Shown piece by piece: positions 27,671-35,738 of a stretch of 64,000 bases of DNA. Position 1 is the first letter of the stretch. Each line of letters begins with the position of its first letter. The stretch is from Novosphingobium rosa NBRC 15208. Its GTDB lineage: Bacteria > Pseudomonadota > Alphaproteobacteria > Sphingomonadales > Sphingomonadaceae. The translations under genes were made by a program, and so were the position numbers. The notes beneath the pieces were generated by a model. The model was not told where the DNA came from and ran no database searches. It saw only the letters and a program-made list of their open reading frames with translations. The stretch spans positions 35,592-99,591 of the forward strand of contig NZ_BCZE01000030.1 in assembly GCF_001598555.1 (NCBI RefSeq), read 5' to 3'.

Positions 27671-28501
27671 GTGCGGGGCGGCTCCTCTATGCTCAACGCC
27701 CTGCGATCCCTTCTGCGGCCCCGCGCCGCCGCCGCCCGGCCCTGCGTGCCGCCGGGCCAGCGGATCTATGCCGTAGGCGATATCCATGGCCGGGCCGACC
27801 TCTTGTCCGCGCTGATCGACGCCATCGAAGGTGACATCAGCCGCCGCGACACCGCCGCCACGCCCCGCCAGACCACCATCATCCTGCTGGGCGACCTGAT
27901 CGATCGCGGGCCGGACAGCCGGGGCGTGCTCGATCTGGCCGCGCGCTGGGGGCGCAAGCGCGCCATGCATATCCTGCTGGGCAATCACGAGGAAATGCTG
28001 CTCGACGCCGCCGAGAATCTGGACGTGCTGCGCCATTTCCTGCGCCACGGCGGGCGCGAGACACTGCTCAGCTTCGACATCGACGAGGCGACCTATGAAG
28101 CGGCCAGCTTCGAGGAGGTGCAGGCCCTGCTCCACGCCCATATCCCCGCCGCCACGCTGGATTACATCCGCAGCTTCCAGACCATGATCCGCATGGGCGA
28201 CTATGTCTTCGTCCATGCCGGCATCCGCCCCGGCGTGCCGCTGGAGGGCCAGAGCGGCGGAGACCTGCGCTGGATCCGCGAGCCTTTCCTCTCCAGCCCG
28301 CAGGACCATGGCGCGGTGGTCGTCCACGGCCATACGATCACCGACGAGATCGAGCAGAGGCCCAACCGTCTGGGCATCGACACCGGCGCCTACCAGTCGG
28401 GCCACCTCTCGGCCATCGGGCTGGAAGGCGAAGAACGCTGGCTGATCCAGACCGATGAAGATGAGGCAGGGATCCGCGTGGGCTTTCAGCCGCTGCCTTG
28501 A
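27671..28501 (+). CDS. metallophosphoesterase (PrpA/PP2A-like)
   Basis: The 276-residue protein carries the calcineurin-like phosphoesterase motifs in order: YAVGDIHGRADLL, LLGDLIDRGPDS, LLGNHEEML and VVVHGHTI. Together they bind two metals and hydrolyse phosphomonoesters, possibly phosphoprotein. It is cytoplasmic. The start is GTG at 27671 or ATG at 27689; neither has a strong ribosome-binding site. It faces away from gloA. Confidence 0.92.
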   Translation: MRGGSSMLNALRSLLRPRAAAARPCVPPGQRIYAVGDIHGRADLLSALIDAIEGDISRRDTAATPRQTTIILLGDLIDRGPDSRGVLDLAARWGRKRAMHILLGNHEEMLLDAAENLDVLRHFLRHGGRETLLSFDIDEATYEAASFEEVQALLHAHIPAATLDYIRSFQTMIRMGDYVFVHAGIRPGVPLEGQSGGDLRWIREPFLSSPQDHGAVVVHGHTITDEIEQRPNRLGIDTGAYQSGHLSAIGLEGEERWLIQTDEDEAGIRVGFQPLP

Positions 28502-28519
28502 TCTCCACGGCGCGCCACC

Positions 28520-28624
28520 TTCACGCGGGATGCGTGATTTTGGCATCACGCATCCCGCGTGAAGATCCTGTTGTCGCATCGTTCGCGCGAAAAACCGGTT
28601 CCCACTTTTTCGCACGATGCTCTA
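28520..28624 (-). repeat. two-hairpin composite repeat, copy 2 (reverse)
   Basis: The left part is a perfect 19-bp stem (TTCACGCGGGATGCGTGAT and its complement) with a 6-base loop. The right part is the AACCGGTTCCCAC module closed by GCATCGT/ACGATGC-type arms. It reads as the reverse complement of copy 3 at 37270-37373 over nearly its full length. It lies between two co-directional genes. Confidence 0.85.
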
Positions 28625-28717
28625 GGCGTAAGCATCAGTTTTCCGGAAAGCACCCGATCATGACCATCGCCGCCGCCAGCCAGCCCTCTTCCCGCCACGG
28701 CAGAGGCTGACACCGCG

Positions 28718-29398
28718 ATGCTCTCCACGTTTTTGCTCGCCGCATTGCTGGCCGCCGGGCAGGCGGACGCCCCGGCGCCCCCCGCCCCATCCGCCATGGA
28801 CGCCCCCGACTCAGAGCATCTGCTCGAACCGGACGACTATCCGCAATTCGCCCTGATCCATGATCTGTCGGCGGCCAGCGTGGTCGAGGTTTTCGTCTCC
28901 CCGCAGGGCCGCGTGATCGACTGCAAGGCCGGCAAGAGCTGGGGCGACAACCAGCTTGCCGACGGCTTCTGCGACATCCTCAAATACAAGCACCAGCCCC
29001 CCGCCCATGACGCGCAGGGCAAGCCCGCCTACGGCCTCGTGCGCGGTCTGGCCCGCCTCATCATCCCCGGCACCGGCGACGGCGACCGCATCCGCCCCAT
29101 CGAAGCCCCCGCCGATGTCGAGATGGAGACCCCCCACCTGCCCGGCGGTCTGGACCGCACCGAGGTGCGCCTGCTGCTCTGGGTCTCGCCCGAGGGCGTG
29201 GTGCAGGACTGCCGCCCCGGCAAGGGCGAAGGCCAGCTCGATCTGGTGACCGCCATCTGCCCCGCCGCCCGCAAGCTGACGCCCGGGCAGCATGTGGGGA
29301 TCGAAGGCTTCAGCGTGCCCTATGTGATGAGCGTGAAGGCAGCTCTGGTGGCTCAGGATGCGCGGCCTGTGACGCGTGAGCCGGGGTTGGCGCCTTAA
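28718..29398 (+). CDS. exported protein with two TonB_C-like repeats
   Basis: This 226-residue protein has a short signal peptide (MLSTFLLAALLAAGQADA). Two similar segments follow: VVEVFVSPQGRVIDCKAGKS with FCDILKYKHQPPAHDAQGKP, and VRLLLWVSPEGVVQDCRPGK with ICPAARKLTPG. Each contains the 'G-V-DC ... C ... P' spacing that I associate with TonB C-terminal-like domains in sphingomonads, with one conserved Cys pair per repeat that could form a disulfide. It has no transmembrane anchor or Pro-rich energiser region, so it is not a classical TonB. Function unknown. Confidence 0.75.
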   Translation: MLSTFLLAALLAAGQADAPAPPAPSAMDAPDSEHLLEPDDYPQFALIHDLSAASVVEVFVSPQGRVIDCKAGKSWGDNQLADGFCDILKYKHQPPAHDAQGKPAYGLVRGLARLIIPGTGDGDRIRPIEAPADVEMETPHLPGGLDRTEVRLLLWVSPEGVVQDCRPGKGEGQLDLVTAICPAARKLTPGQHVGIEGFSVPYVMSVKAALVAQDARPVTREPGLAP

Positions 29399-29420
29399 GG
29401 GGTTCAAGGGGGCCTCCGGC

Positions 29421-29690
29421 GGGCAAAGGGCCCTCGCCCTTTGCAATCCGTTTATTGTCTGCCTTGCGTATCAGGTTCCACCAAAGAGCCAATATCGCCG
29501 CGCCGCAGGCTTTCAATTTCGCTTCATGACTCCACTGCCTGCGGCGCTTGGCCTTGCGCAGGTGGAGAGACTGGGCGCTCCGCTTCGGAACCACTGCCCT
29601 TGCGTCGGGAGACGTCATGGGAGCGCGAGGGCCCGGAGCATTCCTCTTGAGGAATGCGACCAACAAGGACGCCCCCCTCGCATCTTCCTT
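29421..29690 (+). repeat. hairpin-bounded dispersed repeat, copy B
   Basis: The left hairpin is GCAAAGGGccctcgCCCTTTGC and the central inverted repeat is GCGCCGCAGGC ... GCCTGCGGCGC. The right boundary hairpin GCGAGGG / CCCTCGC is split by an inserted small palindrome at 29635-29664 (GGAGCATTCCTC ... GAGGAATGCGACC). It lies in the 313-base gene-free stretch between convergent gene 28718-29398 and the 3' end of rnpB, and explains most of it. Confidence 0.8.
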
Positions 29691-29711
29691 TTTCTTCCAA
29701 ATCTTAAAAAC

Positions 29712-30132
<421 letters not shown>

Positions 30133-30161
30133 CCGGGGCGACTAGCAGGCTTTGCGGCAGC

Positions 30162-30890
30162 TTACCAAGGGAAATCGTCGCCATCGCAATCGTCCTGCTC
30201 GGAGGAATCGCGGGCGATCAGCAGTTCGAAGAGCAGCGCGCCCACCTCGCCGTCGAGTTCGCCATCGATGATGCGCGGGCGGAAGCGGCGCTGGAAGGCG
30301 GTGACGGCGGCGCGCCCATCGGTGACATCGTAACCGAAGCGTTCGAGCGAGAGGAAGAAGGCGCCGGGGTTCTCGTGAAGCAGGCGGATGCGCGGCTTGG
30401 GAGTGGAAAGCGCCAGACCATAGCGCGCCAGCACCTCCCATTCGAAGAGTTCGCCCGGATCGATCTTGCGCACCGGGGCCACATCGGAATGGCCCACCAC
30501 ATTGGCCGGAGCGATGTTGTGCCGCGCCATGATGCCCGCCAGCAGCGGGATCAGCGCCTCCATCTGGGCCTCCGGGAAGGGGCGATAGCCCAGAGTATGG
30601 CCGGGGTTGACCAGCTCGATGCCGACGCTGGCGGAGTTCACATCGGTGATCCCGCGCCAGTAGCTGCGCCCGGCGTGCCATGCCCGCTTGTCCTCGGCGA
30701 CCAGGCGGTGGACGATGCCGTCTTCCTCGATCAGATAATGGGCGGAGACCTCTGCGGAGGGGTCGCACAGGCGGTCGAGCGCATCCTGCGCGCTTTTCAT
30801 GCCGGTGTAGTGCAACACCACCATGCTGACGGGCAGCTTGCGCTCGTTCCAGTTGGGCGAAGGCGTGTCGCGGTGGATCAGTTCGTCCAT
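30162..30890 (-). CDS. N-acetylmuramoyl-L-alanine amidase (AmpD/AmiD type)
   Basis: The 242-residue Amidase_2 protein cleaves the MurNAc-L-Ala bond. Zn ligands are His27 (VVLHYTG), His134 and Asp144 (VVGHSDVAPVRKIDPG), and the catalytic Glu is in VGIELVNPG. A C-terminal segment from about residue 185 (LERFGYDVTDGRAAVTAFQRRF) resembles a peptidoglycan-binding-1 domain, as in AmiD. No signal peptide is seen, so a cytosolic recycling role (AmpD-like) or a non-classical location is possible. It lies 30 bases before rnpB on the same strand. Confidence 0.93.
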   Translation of the reverse strand: MDELIHRDTPSPNWNERKLPVSMVVLHYTGMKSAQDALDRLCDPSAEVSAHYLIEEDGIVHRLVAEDKRAWHAGRSYWRGITDVNSASVGIELVNPGHTLGYRPFPEAQMEALIPLLAGIMARHNIAPANVVGHSDVAPVRKIDPGELFEWEVLARYGLALSTPKPRIRLLHENPGAFFLSLERFGYDVTDGRAAVTAFQRRFRPRIIDGELDGEVGALLFELLIARDSSEQDDCDGDDFPW

Positions 30891-30908
30891 GGTTGCGCCC
30901 CGCCTTTC

Positions 30909-31580
30909 TTAACCGACCGGCAGCACCGCGCCCATCACCAGCGCATCGTCACTGCGCGCATATTGCAGCTGGCCGCCCAGTCTTGCGGCGATCGCGGCCA
31001 GCATGGCGGCGGGCGCCGTGCGGCTGGAGAGTTCCGAGGCCGGCAGGCGAGCTTCCAGCGCCTGACCGATGGTGTCGTCGAAAGCGATGCGCGGACCCGA
31101 GGCACGCACCACGATCTCGGCCAGCTGGCGGCCACCATCGGCGCGCACTTCGGCGGCGATGTCCACCGTGCCGCCGCGCACCAGCGCCTCGATGGCGATC
31201 AGCGACAGGTTGAGCAGCGTCTTCACCGCCGGCTTGGGCAGCGCGTCGGCGCCGACCTGCCAGTGGATCGACAGGCGGTCCTTCCCGGCCACCAGCGCAT
31301 CGATCAGCGCCTTGGGCTCGGCAGTGGGAATGCTTTCGCCGAAACCGCCCGCCGCGCCGAAGGCCAGGCGGAAGAACTTCAGCTTGTCGGCACTGGTGCG
31401 GGCGGATTGCTCCAGCAGCTCGAAACAGCGCTGGCGCATCGCGGGGTCTTTCTCCTCGGTCAGCAGTTCCAGGCCGTTGGAGAGCGCGCCCACCGGGCTC
31501 AGCAAATCATGGCACAGGCGCGAGCAGAGCAGGCTGGCCAGTTCCAGCGCCGCATCGGTGTCGATCGTTTGATTGGACAT
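30909..31580 (-). CDS. chpT: histidine phosphotransferase ChpT
   Basis: The 223-residue protein resembles ChpT, the phosphotransferase passing phosphate from CckA to CtrA and CpdR in the alphaproteobacterial cell-cycle relay. The phospho-accepting His24 is in LCHDLLSPVGALSNGLELL, and a degenerate ATPase-like C-terminal domain follows. The frame is open to 31763, but ATG at 31580 gives the family start. Neither CckA nor CtrA is in the window. Confidence 0.9.
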   Translation of the reverse strand: MSNQTIDTDAALELASLLCSRLCHDLLSPVGALSNGLELLTEEKDPAMRQRCFELLEQSARTSADKLKFFRLAFGAAGGFGESIPTAEPKALIDALVAGKDRLSIHWQVGADALPKPAVKTLLNLSLIAIEALVRGGTVDIAAEVRADGGRQLAEIVVRASGPRIAFDDTIGQALEARLPASELSSRTAPAAMLAAIAARLGGQLQYARSDDALVMGAVLPVG

Positions 31581-31641
31581 GTGAGGCAATTTCCCGAGGG
31601 GCGTTGAGAGAATCCGGCTGGCCACCCCTATCCTCTGCCCC

Positions 31642-32058
31642 TTAACCCCGTTGATCCGGCGAGGAAAGCGCTTCGAAGCCATCCGGCCCATCCCGCCACC
31701 ATGTGATCGTGTCGGCAGCGACAATTGCCCACAGTTTTCCGTCATGCGCGGCCATGGCGGCATCGGTGGCCGAGGGCGCCGCCACGCCGGAGGGATGCGA
31801 GTGATAGCAGCCCAGCACCTGAGGGCCTCCCTGCCTTGCGGCGCGGGTGGCGGCGATCAGCACCACGGGGTCGATCTCGAAAAATCGTTCGGGATCAGGG
31901 TGGACATTGGCGGCGGGCAGCAGACTGGCGACTCGCGCGATGCCACCCTCTTGCGCCGGGCCCAGCAGCAGACCACAGGCCTCGCGCGGGGCTTCGCGGA
32001 CCGCCACAGCCAGCAGATCCGCGTGGAGGCCCCTTGTCAGGATGATTTGCATGCCCAT
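31642..32058 (-). CDS. M67 family JAMM/MPN metallopeptidase
   Basis: This 138-residue single-domain protein has the full JAMM motif: Glu26 (REACGLLLG), His86, His88, Ser96 and Asp99 in HSHPSGVAAPSATD. The family removes ubiquitin-like or sulfur-carrier peptides, or acts in cysteine/thiamine sulfur pathways; no sulfur-carrier gene is adjacent. Its start is only 10 bases from that of rluD, which points the other way, so their promoters must lie inside one another's coding sequence. Confidence 0.92.
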   Translation of the reverse strand: MGMQIILTRGLHADLLAVAVREAPREACGLLLGPAQEGGIARVASLLPAANVHPDPERFFEIDPVVLIAATRAARQGGPQVLGCYHSHPSGVAAPSATDAAMAAHDGKLWAIVAADTITWWRDGPDGFEALSSPDQRG

Positions 32059-32068
32059 TTTAAGCGTA

Positions 32069-33124
32069 ATGGATCAGGGGGCTACCACACTTCAAGGGCG
32101 CATTCGCAGCGCGGGCCGACTCGACCGCGCGCTGGCGGAGGCCTGCACCGGCACGCTGCCGGGCGGCGGCGACCTCAGCCGTGAGCGCGTGAAGGCACTG
32201 ATTTCCGAAGGCCGCGTCACGCTGGATGGCAAGCCTGTCAGTTCGGGATCGGCCAAGGCGGCGGAGGGCATGGCCTTCACCATCAGCCTGCCCGAAACCG
32301 TGCCTCTGGAGGCGGTGGCGCAGGATATCCCCCTCACCATCGTGCATGAGGACGAGTATCTCATCGTGGTCGACAAGCCTGCCGGGCTGGTGGTCCATCC
32401 GGCGGCGGGCAATCTGGACGGCACGCTGGTCAACGCGCTGCTGCATCACTGCGCCGGGCGGCTGTCGGGCATTGGCGGCGTGGCGCGGCCCGGCATCGTC
32501 CACCGCATCGACAAGGACACCTCGGGCCTGCTGGTGGTCGCCAAGAGCGATGCCGCGCATGAGGGGCTGGCCAGACAGTTCGCCGATCACTCGATCGAGC
32601 GGGCCTATCTGTGCCTCACCCATGGCACGCCCATGCCGCCGCAGGGCACTTTGCGCGGCACCATCGCCCGCCATCCCACCGACCGCAAGCGCATGGCCCT
32701 GCTGCCACCGGGCGACGAAACCGGGCGCGGCAAACATGCCGTCACCCACTTCCGCCTGCGCGAGGGGCTGGACCGGGCCGCCCTTGTCGAGTGCCGTCTG
32801 GAGACCGGACGGACCCATCAGGTGCGCGTTCACATGGCATCCATCGGCCATCCTTTAATAGGCGATCCAATGTATTGCCGATCACAGAAATCGCTAAAAC
32901 CCCTCCTTTCGGAGCTCGGTTTTGCCCGGCAGGCATTGCACGCCGCCGTTCTGGGGTTTATCCATCCGGTCACCAGCAAGACCTTGCGGTTTGCTAGCGA
33001 CCTGCCCGCAGACATGCGGGATCTTTTAGCCCGGTTGGGCAGTTACCATGCCGACCAGCCGGGTTATTTCCTGCCGGAACCAGTGGGTTCCGGTACGTGG
33101 CCGCCACCGAGGGATGCCTCTTAA
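32069..33124 (+). CDS. rluD: 23S rRNA pseudouridine synthase RluD
   Basis: The 351-residue RluA-family enzyme has an S4 domain (about residues 15-75), the catalytic HRIDKDTSG with Asp148 and the LETGRTHQVRVHM segment. The RluD assignment (U1911, U1915 and U1917 of helix 69) rests on overall form and on the genomic link to rpoH, which I have seen in related genomes. ATG at 32069 is a weak start; the frame is open further upstream inside the M67 gene on the other strand. Confidence 0.92.
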   Translation: MDQGATTLQGRIRSAGRLDRALAEACTGTLPGGGDLSRERVKALISEGRVTLDGKPVSSGSAKAAEGMAFTISLPETVPLEAVAQDIPLTIVHEDEYLIVVDKPAGLVVHPAAGNLDGTLVNALLHHCAGRLSGIGGVARPGIVHRIDKDTSGLLVVAKSDAAHEGLARQFADHSIERAYLCLTHGTPMPPQGTLRGTIARHPTDRKRMALLPPGDETGRGKHAVTHFRLREGLDRAALVECRLETGRTHQVRVHMASIGHPLIGDPMYCRSQKSLKPLLSELGFARQALHAAVLGFIHPVTSKTLRFASDLPADMRDLLARLGSYHADQPGYFLPEPVGSGTWPPPRDAS

Positions 33125-33168
33125 GGGTCCAGCAAGGGCGTGCTGACAGTACAAGGACGATGAGACCG

Positions 33169-34074
33169 ATGAGCACCGAATCGAACCTGCCCGCTGTACC
33201 CGCCCCCGCCACGGGGGAGGCCGGGCTCAACCGATATATGTCGGAAATCAAGAAATTCCCGGTGCTGACCGCCGAGCAGGAATATATGCTCGCGAAGCGC
33301 TATGCCGAGCATGAGGACCCCGATGCGGCGCGCCAGCTCGTCACCAGCCACCTGCGCCTCGTCGCCAAGATCGCCATGGGCTATCGCGGATACGGCCTGC
33401 CGATGAGCGAGCTGATCTCCGAGGGCAACATCGGCCTGATGCAGGGCGTCAAGAAGTTCGAGCCGGAACGCGGCTTCCGTCTGGCCACCTATGCCATGTG
33501 GTGGATCAAGGCCAGCATGCAGGAGTTCATCCTGCGCAGCTGGAGCCTGGTGAAGATGGGCACCACCGCCGCGCAAAAGAAGCTGTTCTTCAACCTGCGC
33601 CGCATGAAGAAGAACATCGACGCCTTCGAGGACACCGACCTGCACCCCGATCAGGTGCGCAAGATCGCCACCGATCTGGGCGTGTCCGAGCAGGATGTGG
33701 TCAACATGAACCGCCGCATGATGATGGGCGGCGATGCCTCGCTCAACGTCAGCCTCAATGAGGAAGGCGAAGGCCAGTGGCAGGACATGCTGGCCGATCA
33801 CGGCCCGCTGCAGGATGAGACCGTCGCCGAGGCTCAGGAAGCCGGCTGGCGCCACGCCATGCTGACCGAGGCCATGGGCGATCTGAACGACCGCGAGCGC
33901 GCCATCCTGACCGAGCGCCGCCTGACCGACGATCCCAAGACGCTGGAAGAGCTGAGCCAGACCTACAGCGTCAGCCGCGAACGCGTCCGCCAGATCGAGG
34001 TGCGCGCGTTTGAAAAGCTGCAGAAGGCGATGCAGAAGATCGCGACGGATCGGCGTTTGCTGCCCGCACATTAA
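33169..34074 (+). CDS. rpoH: heat-shock sigma factor sigma-32
   Basis: The 301-residue sigma-70-family protein has region 2 (LVAKIAMGYRGYGLPMSELISEG), AMWWIKASMQEF of region 2.4, the RpoH box AQKKLFFNLRRMKK, and region 4 with the helix-turn-helix LEELSQTYSVSRERVRQIE. It directs heat-shock transcription. In-frame ATGs occur at 33160 and 33169; AAGGA at 33153-33157 is too close to the first, so I chose the second. A textbook terminator follows. Confidence 0.96.
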   Translation: MSTESNLPAVPAPATGEAGLNRYMSEIKKFPVLTAEQEYMLAKRYAEHEDPDAARQLVTSHLRLVAKIAMGYRGYGLPMSELISEGNIGLMQGVKKFEPERGFRLATYAMWWIKASMQEFILRSWSLVKMGTTAAQKKLFFNLRRMKKNIDAFEDTDLHPDQVRKIATDLGVSEQDVVNMNRRMMMGGDASLNVSLNEEGEGQWQDMLADHGPLQDETVAEAQEAGWRHAMLTEAMGDLNDRERAILTERRLTDDPKTLEELSQTYSVSRERVRQIEVRAFEKLQKAMQKIATDRRLLPAH

Positions 34075-34098
34075 GTTCTGCATTGAGCTTTGGGTTTG

Positions 34099-34131
34099 AA
34101 AAAGCCGGGGTTAGCGCCCCGGCTTTTTTGT
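34099..34131 (+). terminator. Rho-independent terminator of rpoH
   Basis: The stem AAAAGCCGGGG / CCCCGGCTTTT has a short TTAGCG loop and is followed by a T-run. It starts about 25 bases after the rpoH stop. Confidence 0.9.
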
Positions 34132-34157
34132 TTCCGGTTCAAGGAAGAAGAGACAAT

Positions 34158-34315
34158 GCGAGGGCCACCGCCCTCGCGCTCCCTTTAATGTCCGCCTTGC
34201 GCTTCGGGTTCGGCCATGGAGCAACGTCGCTGCGCCGCAGGCTAAAATGCTCCGGCACCGCGCGCTCAGCACAAGGCAGCCACGAAAGGGATTGCAAAGG
34301 GCGATGGCCCTTTGC
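34158..34315 (+). repeat. hairpin-bounded dispersed repeat, copy C (short)
   Basis: Left hairpin GCGAGGG-ccaccg-CCCTCGC; right hairpin GCAAAGGG-cgatgg-CCCTTTGC. The left half matches the family (CTTGCGCTTCGGGTTCGGCC), but the central stem is reduced and part of the right half is missing. It lies between the rpoH terminator and the end of the opposing small gene. Confidence 0.75.
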
Positions 34316-34351
34316 CCGCCGGAGGCAAACTTCCTCCAACTCCCTTAAACA

Positions 34352-34582
34352 TCAATGATGCGGCGCAACCTGATGCTGCTGCGCCTGCTGCGCAGCCTTA
34401 TGCTTGTAGTAGGCCCGCGCCGCGACGCAGCCGCCAACGGCGCCCACCACGGCATGATGCCCGGCGTAGTGCCCCGCCACCGCCCCAGCGACGGCGCCGC
34501 GCACGCAACCCTTGGCCTCTGCCTGAGCCGGGCTCAGGCTGACCAGCGCGCCAAGGGCGAGGATCGAGAGAATCTTGCGCAT
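34352..34582 (-). CDS. small exported glycine-zipper-like protein
   Basis: This 76-residue protein has a signal peptide (ILSILALGALVSLSPAQAEA), then a Gly/Ala-rich segment GCVRGAVAGAVAGHYAGHH with small-residue periodicity and a second Cys, and a His/Gln-rich tail. It resembles the many short sphingomonad glycine-zipper proteins of the envelope. Function unknown. It may be cotranscribed with the gene upstream, 15 bases away. Confidence 0.75.
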   Translation of the reverse strand: MRKILSILALGALVSLSPAQAEAKGCVRGAVAGAVAGHYAGHHAVVGAVGGCVAARAYYKHKAAQQAQQHQVAPHH

Positions 34583-34597
34583 CGGAACGTCCCCTTC

Positions 34598-35497
34598 TTA
34601 CCAGTCGTCGTTGCCGCCGCCCGAGGAGCTGTCGTCCCACGAGCCGCTGTCGGAAATGCCGAAATCATTGCCGCCCATATCCTGGTTGTAGCGGCGATCG
34701 TCGTCGTCATCGTCGCGGCTGGAGGAGGTATCCCGCTCCACCACGCGCTCGCGGTCGTGCTCGCCGAACATGCGGCCGATCACGGCTTCGCCCGCCGCGA
34801 AGCCCGCACCTGCCGCAGCGCCACCGGCCAGAGAGCTCATGATGCCGCCGCCCATGCCGCCCTGCTGCTGGGGAGGGAAGCCACCCTGCTGCGGATAGCC
34901 GCCGCCCTGATAGCCACCGGGCCACGGGCCGCCCTGAGGGCCATTGCCATAGCCCGGACCGCCAAAGCCCTGCTGGCCGCCATAGGGGTTGGCGGGCTGG
35001 GGCTCGTAATAGCTCTGCTGCGCCTCGCTGCGGCGGCGCATGAAGGCGATCACCAGGAACACCAAGCCCAGCACCACGATCACCGGAACCCAGGGGAAGC
35101 CATGACTCGCGCGCGGGGCCACCGCCGGGCGGTCAGGGACGAGCGTGCCGCCCTTTCCCCCCGCGCTCAGCTGCTGCTTCAGCTCGGCGACGGCGGAAGC
35201 CTTGGCGAAAGGCAGGCCCGGCTTGAGCTGCTCGGCCTTGGCCAGTTCGGTGCGGGCTTCGTCGAGGCGACCGGCCTTGGCCAGCAGTTCGGCTTCCACA
35301 TAATGGGCCTTGCCGCTGCCCGGGTGATCCTTGAGGACGGGCTGCATCAGTTCCAGCGCCTTGTCGGTCTGGCCGGCCTTGGCGGCGGAATAGACCTGAT
35401 CGACCGTGGCATCCTGCGCCATGGCGGGCGCGCTCAGCGCCAAAGCCAACGGCAGGGCCGATGCCAGAGCCAGCTTGCGGATCGAAAGCGTCATCAT
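34598..35497 (-). CDS. exported TPR-like protein with Gly/Gln-rich and Asp/Ser-rich tail
   Basis: The ~299-residue product has a signal peptide, one or two TPR-like helical pairs at about residues 30-110 (AKAGQTDKALELMQPVLKDHPGSGKAHYVEAELLAKAGR is the core region, abbreviated by its helices), a membrane helix (VPVIVVLGLVFLVIAFM) and a low-complexity tail rich in Gly, Gln, Pro and then Asp, Ser and Trp. The tail resembles the DUF2076/'GGG-FGGG' endings of periplasmic proteins. Two ATGs (35497, 35494) follow GGAG at normal distance. Role unknown. Confidence 0.8.
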   Translation of the reverse strand: MMTLSIRKLALASALPLALALSAPAMAQDATVDQVYSAAKAGQTDKALELMQPVLKDHPGSGKAHYVEAELLAKAGRLDEARTELAKAEQLKPGLPFAKASAVAELKQQLSAGGKGGTLVPDRPAVAPRASHGFPWVPVIVVLGLVFLVIAFMRRRSEAQQSYYEPQPANPYGGQQGFGGPGYGNGPQGGPWPGGYQGGGYPQQGGFPPQQQGGMGGGIMSSLAGGAAAGAGFAAGEAVIGRMFGEHDRERVVERDTSSSRDDDDDDRRYNQDMGGNDFGISDSGSWDDSSSGGGNDDW

Positions 35498-35738
35498 ACG
35501 TCTCCACACGCGCACCGATGCCTGAATTCATGCGGCGCAACGGGCGCGATCTGGGAAGGTTTGTGGCAAGTTCAAGATGAACACCCCCTGATCCGGCGCA
35601 AAATTACGCCAGTCCGCGCCCTGAAACCGGCGATCGTCCGACCCTTTTTACGGACAAGGCCGTAAGTCTTACCCCATGCAGGGGCAACCATTCCCGTTTT
35701 ACAAGGCCTTATATCCCTGACGCCCGCAAGGACCGTGC

